This document shows, piece after piece, positions 42,013-48,159 of a stretch of 48,159 nt of DNA (the first letter of the stretch is position 1; each line of letters opens with the position of its first letter). Both the position numbers and the translations under genes were made by a program. The stretch covers positions 1 to 48,159 of the forward strand of contig DYFA01000041.1 of NCBI GenBank assembly GCA_020725425.1, in the 5' to 3' direction. This DNA is from Aneurinibacillus sp. Lineage in GTDB: Bacteria > Bacillota > UBA5301 > DYFA01. The notes beneath the pieces were generated by a model that made no database searches, was not told where the DNA came from, and worked only from the letters and a program-made list of their open reading frames with translations.

Positions 42013-42485
42013 CACTCCGGCCACTCTCCGCCGCCGGCCGGACCCCGCCCCAGAACCGCCCGGACGGCCTCCGGGGCAAAACCCCGCCGCAAGAGCCAAG
42101 CACCCAGGCGGCGGGCCTCCTCCGTCGTCCCGGCTGTGGCCCGCCGGCGGCTCAGGAGTCCCCGGATCAACTCCTCCTCCCCCTCCGCGTCGATCCCGGC
42201 CAGAACCTCCTCCACCACCTCCGCCGGAACCCCCCGGCGCAGCAATTCAGCCTGCAGCCCCCTCTTTCCTATGGGGTGGAAGAGCAGCCGGTCGTGCACG
42301 TACGCCCGGGCGTAAGCGGCGTCGTCCAGCGCCCCTTCAGCCAGCAGCCGGGTTACAGCCTCGGCTGCGGCCTCCGCGCTCAACCCCCGGCGCAACAGCT
42401 TACGCGTCAGCTCCTGAACGCTCAGGGGCCGTCGCCCGAGCAGACGCAGGGCGGCGAGATACGCCCGCCGCCCTTCCGTCTCCAC
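42009..42485 (-). CDS. recX: RecA regulator RecX
   Basis: RecX modulates RecA filament formation. The 158-residue, Arg/Leu/Ala-rich helical protein has the family's triple-repeat plan: AALRLLGRRPLSVQELTRKL, LDDAAYARAYVHDRL and GLQAELLRRGVP. GTG is the start and begins at the base directly after the recA stop codon, so translation is probably coupled to recA. Its last codons form part of the rny promoter. Confidence 0.93.
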   Translation of the reverse strand: METEGRRAYLAALRLLGRRPLSVQELTRKLLRRGLSAEAAAEAVTRLLAEGALDDAAYARAYVHDRLLFHPIGKRGLQAELLRRGVPAEVVEEVLAGIDAEGEEELIRGLLSRRRATAGTTEEARRLGAWLLRRGFAPEAVRAVLGRGPAGGGEWPEC

Positions 42486-43547
42486 TTACGCCTCCTGGCC
42501 GGGGTCGTCCGCCGCCGGCGCCGCCGGCTTGCCCACCGCCAGGCGCTCCCGGATCTTGGCGTCGAGCTCCCCGGCCACCGCCGGATTCTGCCTCAGGTAC
42601 TCCTTGGCGGCTTCCCGCCCCTGCCCCATCCGCACGTCCCCATAGGAGAACCAGGTGCCTACCTTGGTGATGAGCCCGAGCTCCACGGCGAGGTCCAGGA
42701 TGGAGCCCTCCTTGGAGATGCCTCCGCCGTACATGATGTCGAATTCGGCCTCCCGGAAGGGCGGCGCCACCTTGTTCTTCACAATCTTCGCCCGCGTCCG
42801 GTTGCCGATGATCTCAGTCCCGTTCTTGATCGCCTCGATACGGCGGATGTCGATCCGGACTGAGGCGTAGAACTTGAGCGCCCGGCCGCCCGGCGTCGTC
42901 TCCGGGTTGCCGAACAGCACCCCGACCTTCTCCCGCAGTTGGTTGATGAAGATCGCACAGGTGCGGGACTTGGAGATCGCCCCGCAGAGCTTCCGCAGCG
43001 CCTGCGACATCAGCCGGGCCTGCAGGCCGACATGGGCGTCACCCATCTCCCCTTCCAGCTCGGCCCGGGGTACCAGGGCGGCGACCGAGTCCACCACCAC
43101 CACGTCGATGGCCCCGCTCCGCACCAGCGCCTCGGCGATCTCCAGGGCCTGCTCGCCGGTATCCGGCTGTGAGACCAGGAGGTTGTCCAGGTCCACCCCG
43201 AGACAGCGCGCGTACTCGGTGGGGAAGGCGTGCTCGGCGTCGATGAAGGCGGCGATTCCGCCGGCCTTCTGCGCCTCCGCGATCACGTGGAGGGCCACCG
43301 TCGTCTTGCCCGACGACTCCGGGCCGAAGATCTCGATCACCCGGCCCCGGGGCACTCCGCCAACCCCCAGCGCCCAATCGAGGGAGACGGCGCCGGTCGG
43401 AATGACCTCGACGTTCATCCGGGCCGCGTCCTCACCCAGGCGCATGATCGAGCCCTTGCCGAACTGTTTCTCTATCTGCAGGATGGCCAGTTCGAGGGCC
43501 TTGTCCTTCTCGTTACCCTTCTCGTTGTCCCGCTCTTTCTGTGCCAT
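42486..43547 (-). CDS. recA: recombinase RecA
   Basis: RecA promotes strand exchange and SOS induction. The sequence has the ATP-binding GPESSGKTT, the [14 protein letters not shown] segment, [14 protein letters not shown], and [21 protein letters not shown] covering L2, with the usual acidic C-terminus. The N-terminus is unusually charged (Glu/Asn/Lys-rich) before [24 protein letters not shown] at 43547 is used; an in-frame GTG at 43559 is possible and neither has a strong ribosome binding site. Length about 353 residues is normal. Confidence 0.97.
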   Translation of the reverse strand: MAQKERDNEKGNEKDKALELAILQIEKQFGKGSIMRLGEDAARMNVEVIPTGAVSLDWALGVGGVPRGRVIEIFGPESSGKTTVALHVIAEAQKAGGIAAFIDAEHAFPTEYARCLGVDLDNLLVSQPDTGEQALEIAEALVRSGAIDVVVVDSVAALVPRAELEGEMGDAHVGLQARLMSQALRKLCGAISKSRTCAIFINQLREKVGVLFGNPETTPGGRALKFYASVRIDIRRIEAIKNGTEIIGNRTRAKIVKNKVAPPFREAEFDIMYGGGISKEGSILDLAVELGLITKVGTWFSYGDVRMGQGREAAKEYLRQNPAVAGELDAKIRERLAVGKPAAPAADDPGQEA

Positions 43548-43568
43548 GGCTTCGCCCACGCCGGGCTG

Positions 43569-44180
43569 TCACTCTCCTCTCTTCGCAGAAGCCTGAGCAG
43601 CCGCGCCCAGAGGCGCCACCGACAAGACGGTATAGATCGGGCCCCGTCGGGTGAGCTCCGAATTCATCACCCGGATGTCCCGCACCTCGAAGGAGAGCAC
43701 CGGGTCGCGGCCGAACCGGCACACCGCCTCCCGCCACGCCGCGGGGTCCGCGGTGCGCAGGCGGGCCAGAGTGAGGTGTGGCGTGAACGGCCGCTCCTCG
43801 GGGGCAAACCCGCTCAGCTCCAGCTCCGTCTGGAGGTCACGCTGGAGGGCGGAGAGCTCCACCCGCCCGCGTTCCACTCCGAGCCACACCACATGGGGGG
43901 CGCCGCGCTCCGGAAAGAGCCCCAGCCCCGCCAGCGTCACGGGGAACGGTCCGTGTCGGGCTGCCACCTTCCCGACCACGGCGCTCACGCTTGGCAGCTG
44001 GGCCGGGTCGATCTCGCCGAGAAACCGCAGGGTGAGATGGAGATGAGGAGCAGAGACCCACCGGGCATCCCCGGGCAACCGGCGCAGACGGTCGGCCACG
44101 GAACTCAACTTCCCCTGCAGGGCAGCCGGGATGTCAACCGCGATGAAGACCCTGAGCTGCTCCATGGCCCCGTCGCTCAC
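43569..44180 (-). CDS. thpR: RNA 2',3'-cyclic phosphodiesterase
   Basis: ThpR is a 2H-superfamily enzyme acting on 2',3'-cyclic phosphate RNA ends. The 203-residue protein begins QLRVFIAVDIP and has both HxTx motifs as HLTL (near residues 48 and 134), plus WLGVE in the core. The GTG at 44180 overlaps the preceding stop as GTGA; an ATG at 44165 is the alternative start. It lies between a metallophosphoesterase and recA, a common order in this bacterial group. Confidence 0.92.
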   Translation of the reverse strand: MSDGAMEQLRVFIAVDIPAALQGKLSSVADRLRRLPGDARWVSAPHLHLTLRFLGEIDPAQLPSVSAVVGKVAARHGPFPVTLAGLGLFPERGAPHVVWLGVERGRVELSALQRDLQTELELSGFAPEERPFTPHLTLARLRTADPAAWREAVCRFGRDPVLSFEVRDIRVMNSELTRRGPIYTVLSVAPLGAAAQASAKRGE

Positions 44181-45685
44181 CTGCCGGTCAGTGCTGGCCG
44201 GGCGTCTGGTCCGCTGGTGGAGGGTTCGCCGGCGGCCCGGGGATTTCCTTCGTCCCCGACCAAAATCCGGTTCAAGGCGAAACCGGCACTCTGGCCATGC
44301 ACCTCGAGGGTGTCGAGGGCCCGCAGCCGATACCCCTCGGCCGTGCGGGAGAAGTAGAGCAGCACCATCGAGTACGGGACCTCCCTCCGCGCCTGGAGCC
44401 CCCGCACCCCGGCCGCCCCGGTGGTGCCGGCGTTGACGAAGGTCGTCCCGGCCTCCTCCCGTACTGCCAAGCGGTGGTCGTGGCCGTACAGGACGACCCG
44501 GACCTTTCCGGCCAGCCCCGCGGCGACCGCCCCGTTGTGGACCGCCACGACGTCGGGCGGGGAGGCCAGGGAGTCGATCCGCTCCAAGAGCGCCCTCCCC
44601 CGTTCCTGGAGCTCTTCCGGCGCCGCCGGCCCGGGGTCGTTCCGTTCCGCCGCCGGGTCGGTCAGGCCGAGGAGCGAAAGCCCCCGGAAGACGGCCGGCC
44701 GGCCCTCATCCAGAACCCTCACTTGCCGGTGTCGCCGGAGTTCCCGCAACAGTTCAGGCGAGTCGTGGTTGCCGGGGACGAAGAAGTACGGTACGCCCAG
44801 GCGGGCGATTCCCTGGACCAGGTCGGCCTCGAGCGGCGTGCCCCAGTCCGTCAGGTCCCCTGTGTCCACCACCGCGTCGACGTCGAAGGCCCGCACGACC
44901 TCGGTGATGAACTTGACCCCCACCGGGTTGTTGTGCAGATCCGACACCTGCAACACCCTCAGGTCCCGGGGAGGCCGCGCCATTGCGCCCAACCCGCTCA
45001 GCCGGTCAGAGAGGCCCGAGAGGTTGTTCGCCAGAGCCTCCATCTGCTCTCCGAGGTCGCCCATGCGCTCCCAGTTCTTCTCCACCAGGCCGACCACCCA
45101 GGGGGCCGCCTCCAGGGCGCCCTCGTACCGCGGCCGGCGGAACGCCTCCCGGTCGAAGTCGACCGCTACGCCTGCGGCCAGGAGGATCACGGTCAAGCCG
45201 CCGGTCAGTGCCCCGACCGCGGCGCCGCGCCTCCCTCCACCGGCGAGATACGCTCCGGCGCAGCCGAGCAAGACCGCCAACCCTGCCGCCCGCAGAAGAA
45301 AGAGGCGGGCCAACGGTTGAAGCGACCCCAGGGCGCTGGTCCACGCCGCCTCCGCTGACGACGCCTCCCCGACCCAGCCGCGCAGAGCCGCCAGATCAAC
45401 CCCGACCAACGTGAACCGGACCTCGAGCGGCACCCGGCGATGGGTGGCCGCCGAAACCTCACCGAACGGCGGGAAGGCCAGGGTGGTCTCCCCCTGGGCA
45501 GCCAGGCGGGCCGCCATCTCCACCCGGAACGGCCCCACCTGGCCGGCGCTTGGGATGGCGTACTCGATCGCCGCCAGGGCGAGGAGCACCCCCAACAAGA
45601 GAGGCAAGGCCGCCCGCAGGCCGGCTCCGGCCGACCGCGCCCGCCGCCAGGCCGATTGCGTTCCCCGACCGATGGGTAGCCTCAC
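44177..45685 (-). CDS. membrane-anchored metallophosphoesterase
   Basis: The 502-residue protein has hydrophobic segments near residues 22-46 and 150-195 and a C-terminal calcineurin-like catalytic domain. The metal motifs are in order: VSDLHNNP, VDTGDLTDWG, VPGNHDSPE, AVHNGA and LYGHDHR. The domain between the helices is probably outside or at the membrane. The substrate is unknown. ATG-type start at 45685. It lies between cinA (three-base gap) and thpR (four-base overlap). Confidence 0.88.
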   Translation of the reverse strand: MRLPIGRGTQSAWRRARSAGAGLRAALPLLLGVLLALAAIEYAIPSAGQVGPFRVEMAARLAAQGETTLAFPPFGEVSAATHRRVPLEVRFTLVGVDLAALRGWVGEASSAEAAWTSALGSLQPLARLFLLRAAGLAVLLGCAGAYLAGGGRRGAAVGALTGGLTVILLAAGVAVDFDREAFRRPRYEGALEAAPWVVGLVEKNWERMGDLGEQMEALANNLSGLSDRLSGLGAMARPPRDLRVLQVSDLHNNPVGVKFITEVVRAFDVDAVVDTGDLTDWGTPLEADLVQGIARLGVPYFFVPGNHDSPELLRELRRHRQVRVLDEGRPAVFRGLSLLGLTDPAAERNDPGPAAPEELQERGRALLERIDSLASPPDVVAVHNGAVAAGLAGKVRVVLYGHDHRLAVREEAGTTFVNAGTTGAAGVRGLQARREVPYSMVLLYFSRTAEGYRLRALDTLEVHGQSAGFALNRILVGDEGNPRAAGEPSTSGPDARPALTGR

Positions 45686-45688
45686 CCG

Positions 45689-46966
45689 TCAATCCTCCTC
45701 AAGTCGCGCCTCCTCCGGGCGGATCTCGCCCCCACCCAGATACTCCCAGAGCAGCGCCAGCGCCGCGGTGGCGGCCCGCTCCTTGTTGCTCCTCCGCTCG
45801 GCCCCCAAGCGCAGCTCCCGGACGACCGTTCCCCCCGCTCCGGCTACCGCGACGTACACCAGCCCGACCGGCTTCGCGGCTGTCCCGCCGCCCGGACCGG
45901 CGATCCCTGTGACCGCCAGCCCTACGTCGACGCCGTGCCGGCGTATCCCCTCGGCCATCAGCCGGGCGGTCTCGGGGCTGACCGCCCCGTGGGCCGCCAG
46001 GGTTTCCGGAGGCACTCCCAGGAGTTCCGTCTTGGCCCGGTTGGCATAGGCGACCAGCACCCGGTCGAGGTAGTCCGAGCTGCCCGGCACATCGGTCAGC
46101 CAGTCGCCGATGAGGCCGCCGGTGCATGATTCGGCCACCGCCAGGCGCCACCCCGCCCGCCTGAGCTGCACTCCCACCGCCGCGGCCAGTGCGACCCCGC
46201 CGGAACCGAAGACCACCGGCCCGAGGGCGGTGCGCACCCGCTCTCCGAAAACCCCGAGCAGGGCGTCCGCTTCCGCGGCGCTTGCCGCTTTGGCCGTGAG
46301 ACGCACCTCCAACTGACCCCGGCGGGCGCACACCCCCACCGTCGGGTTAGGGCTCCGCCAGAGGTCGCCCAGGCGGCGATCCACCTCCGACTCGCTGATT
46401 CCCACCACGTGCAGGACGTGAGTGCGGATGACCGCCCCCGCGCCCGGGGAGAGGAGCGGCCGGACCTCGGTGGAAAACATCCCCCTCAGCTCGGTCGGCA
46501 CTCCGGGCAGGGCCACGACCGCCACCCTGCGTCCGCCATACTCCCCCCGCCAGAAGATGCCGGGGGCCGAACCCCGCCGGTTGGGCAGCGGCGTCGCTCC
46601 TTCGGGCAGCAACGCCTGCTTGAGGTCCTGCTCCCGCATGGTCCGGCCGCGGCGGGCCGCCCACTCCTCCACCTGCCGGCGGGCCTCCTCATGCAGCACC
46701 AGCCGGACCCCCAGAGCCTTGGCCAGCGCTTCCGCTGTGCAGTCGTCGACCGTTGGGCCGAGTCCCCCGCTCACGAGGACCAGGTCGTTCTCTTCCAGCG
46801 CCTGCCGGCAGGCGGCGGCCAGGCGTTCGGGGTTGTCGCCGACCGTCGTGCGCCGGTAGACGTCGATGCCCAACTCGGCCAGGCGTTGGGAGAGCCAGGC
46901 GGCGTTGGTGTCGACGATCTCGCCCAAAAGCAGTTCCGTGCCGGTGGTGATGATCTCGGCGCTCAT
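45689..46966 (-). CDS. cinA: CinA family nicotinamide-nucleotide amidohydrolase
   Basis: CinA combines an N-terminal MoCF-like domain with a C-terminal deamidase domain; it recycles NMN and is linked to competence and DNA-damage functions. The 425-residue product has IITTGTELLLGEIVDTN, SGGLGPTVDDCTAEALAKAL and, in the C-domain, AESCTGGLIGDWLTDVPGSS and TGIAGPGGGT. ATG at 46966 is chosen, with AGGTGAGG before it; a GTG at 46975 is in frame. In many Firmicutes it precedes recA, as here. Confidence 0.96.
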   Translation of the reverse strand: MSAEIITTGTELLLGEIVDTNAAWLSQRLAELGIDVYRRTTVGDNPERLAAACRQALEENDLVLVSGGLGPTVDDCTAEALAKALGVRLVLHEEARRQVEEWAARRGRTMREQDLKQALLPEGATPLPNRRGSAPGIFWRGEYGGRRVAVVALPGVPTELRGMFSTEVRPLLSPGAGAVIRTHVLHVVGISESEVDRRLGDLWRSPNPTVGVCARRGQLEVRLTAKAASAAEADALLGVFGERVRTALGPVVFGSGGVALAAAVGVQLRRAGWRLAVAESCTGGLIGDWLTDVPGSSDYLDRVLVAYANRAKTELLGVPPETLAAHGAVSPETARLMAEGIRRHGVDVGLAVTGIAGPGGGTAAKPVGLVYVAVAGAGGTVVRELRLGAERRSNKERAATAALALLWEYLGGGEIRPEEARLEED

Positions 46967-47033
46967 GTTCCTCACCTGACCACTAACTTCTGCCCGGTTG
47001 GATCATTCCCTCCCGCAGCATGCTGCCGGAAGA

Positions 47034-47057
47034 GGCCGCCTCACCGGTCAGGCGGCC
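47034..47057 (-). terminator. possible terminator hairpin at the ftsH stop
   Basis: GGCCGCCT and AGGCGGCC (47034-47041, 47050-47057) form a perfect 8-bp stem around an eight-base loop and include the stop codon of the ftsH-type gene. On the minus strand only CTCTTCC follows, so termination is uncertain. Confidence 0.45.
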
Positions 47058-48159
47058 GGAGGGGCGGCTGTCAGGGCAGCCCGGAAGGTTTCGCCGTCGA
47101 TGCGCTCCCGCTCGATCAGGTGAGCCACGACGCGTTCGATCCCCGCCCGGTGCTCCTCGATCAGACGGCGGGCCCGCTGGACTTCCTCCTCGATCAGGGC
47201 CCGCTGCGCCTCGTGGAGCAGCCGGCCCGGCAGCGACTCCTCGCTCACCACCCCGAGATCGGACATCCCGCCCAGCACCAACTGCTTGGCAAGCTTGATC
47301 GCCTGCTGGAAGTCGCCGGTGGAGCCGGTCGACCGCCCTCCGAAGAAGGCCTCCTCGGCCGCGGCCCCGGCCACGCAGACGGCGATCTGGTCCAGGAGTT
47401 CCTCCCGCGTGTAGAGGTACTGTTCGTCGCGGGGCGCCTGGCGCATATAGCCCAGCGCCTGCCCCCGCGAGGTCACCGTCACCGCGCTCACCGATCCCGG
47501 GCGGAGCACCTCGCTCACCACGGCGTGGCCCGCCTCGTGGTAAGCGATCCGCTCCCGCTCCTTGGCACCCGGCCGCCGGTCCAGCTTCTCTCCCATCATC
47601 ACCTTCTCGACCGCCTCGTGCAGGTCGGTCATGGTGATTTCAGACCGGCCGGCCCGCCAGGCCAGGATGGCCGCCTCGTTCAGCGCGCTCTCCAGGTGGG
47701 CCCCGGAGAAGCCGAAGGTCTCGCGGGCGACCGCGTCCAGGTCCACCTCGGCCGCGAGGGGCTTCCCCCGGGCGTGCAGCCGGAGGATGTGCAGCCGCCC
47801 CTCCCGGTCGGGCAGGTCCACCTTCACCAGCCGGTCGAAGCGCCCCGGCCGGAGCAGCGCCGGGTCCAGGATGTCGACCCGGTTGGTCGCCGCCACCACC
47901 AGGATACGCACGGCGTCCCGGGACGAAATCCCGTCCATCTCCACCAGAAGCTGGTTCAACGTCTGGTCGTACTCGTGATGGCTGGCGGGCTGCCCCCGGC
48001 GCCCCCCGAGCACGTCGATCTCATCGATGAAGACGATGGCGTTCCGCTTTCCGCTGCTCTGAGCGAGGGCGCGGGCCTTGCCGAAGAGCTGGCGCACCCG
48101 CTGCGCGCCGACGCCGGCGTACATCTCGACGAACTCCGAGCCGGAGGCCGCCACGAAGA
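47048..48159 (-). CDS. FtsH family ATP-dependent zinc metalloprotease, 5' part outside window
   Basis: This is the C-terminal 370 residues of an AAA protease. Visible are the pore region [19 protein letters not shown], Walker [12 protein letters not shown], the second region of homology [22 protein letters not shown], the zinc motif HEAGH and the [12 protein letters not shown] segment with the third ligand Asp. The Walker A and any membrane helices lie beyond 48159. Its position next to cinA, away from a tilS-hpt cluster, suggests a second FtsH-like protease. The zinc and AAA motifs are intact. Confidence 0.9.
   Translation of the reverse strand, partial: FVAASGSEFVEMYAGVGAQRVRQLFGKARALAQSSGKRNAIVFIDEIDVLGGRRGQPASHHEYDQTLNQLLVEMDGISSRDAVRILVVAATNRVDILDPALLRPGRFDRLVKVDLPDREGRLHILRLHARGKPLAAEVDLDAVARETFGFSGAHLESALNEAAILAWRAGRSEITMTDLHEAVEKVMMGEKLDRRPGAKERERIAYHEAGHAVVSEVLRPGSVSAVTVTSRGQALGYMRQAPRDEQYLYTREELLDQIAVCVAGAAAEEAFFGGRSTGSTGDFQQAIKLAKQLVLGGMSDLGVVSEESLPGRLLHEAQRALIEEEVQRARRLIEEHRAGIERVVAHLIERERIDGETFRAALTAAPPAA

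Overview
The window is 48,159 bases of GC-rich bacterial chromosome. It contains an endospore programme (spoIVA, spoVAC-spoVAD-spoVAE, spoVAEA, spoVS, a ytfJ/gerW homologue), a fused IspH-ribosomal S1 protein, RNase Y, SMC partners scpA/scpB and frequent GTG/TTG starts preceded by strong purine-rich ribosome binding sites. Together these point to a high-GC, endospore-forming clostridial Firmicute, resembling the Moorella/Desulfotomaculum/Ammonifex group. The exact taxon cannot be fixed from the sequence alone. I saw no insertion sequence, prophage, CRISPR array or rRNA. All but one of the protein genes lie on the minus strand, so the natural reading direction is from the right end to the left.

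Left end (1-6263): a partial tRNA-Thr and a tRNA-Tyr on the plus strand face a minus-strand operon across a shared hairpin terminator. That operon holds a secreted FG-GAP/stalk-domain protein, acylphosphatase, family 4 uracil-DNA glycosylase, an EF-G paralogue, a TPR protein and a small membrane protein. A tRNA-Pro with its own promoter and terminator sits upstream of it. From 6276 to 10917 is a compact threonine/aspartate-family operon, hom-thrC-thrB-lysC, with a recognisable sigma-A promoter. spoIVA (11076-12554) stands alone between terminators. Next come gpsA-plsY-der, a PDZ/radical-SAM DUF512 protein and two tandem DUF3189 genes. They are followed by ispH-rpsA, plsC and cmk, and then the aromatic operon aroH-hisC-aroF-tyrA-aroA, in which every junction overlaps by four bases.

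Middle (26677-35539): an unknown protein and an rluB-type pseudouridine synthase precede (to the right) a long operon, lysA-M50 protease-scpA-scpB-DUF2953-ytfJ. This operon has a promoter in the 3' end of its upstream neighbour and a strong terminator at 28047-28072. Upstream of lysA lie two translationally coupled, related genes of the 2-hydroxyacyl-CoA dehydratase/activase-associated superfamily, coupled in turn to spoVAEA.

Right part (35540-48159): the spore section continues with an isolated plus-strand four-helix membrane protein that has a forespore-type promoter. Beyond it are spoVAE, spoVAD and spoVAC preceded by a dodecin gene, then spoVS with an excellent sigma-H promoter match, ymdB, a gene of unknown function, and rny with a perfect consensus sigma-A promoter. 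The last block is recX, recA, thpR, a membrane metallophosphoesterase, cinA and a partial ftsH-type protease that runs off the window.

The least explained parts are the coupled dehydratase-like pair attached to the spore genes, the dodecin at the head of the spoVA genes, the inverted membrane-protein gene that splits the spoVA set, and the unknown protein between rny and ymdB. Promoter calls, start codons and family assignments come from reading the sequence and protein motifs by eye; no database search was run.
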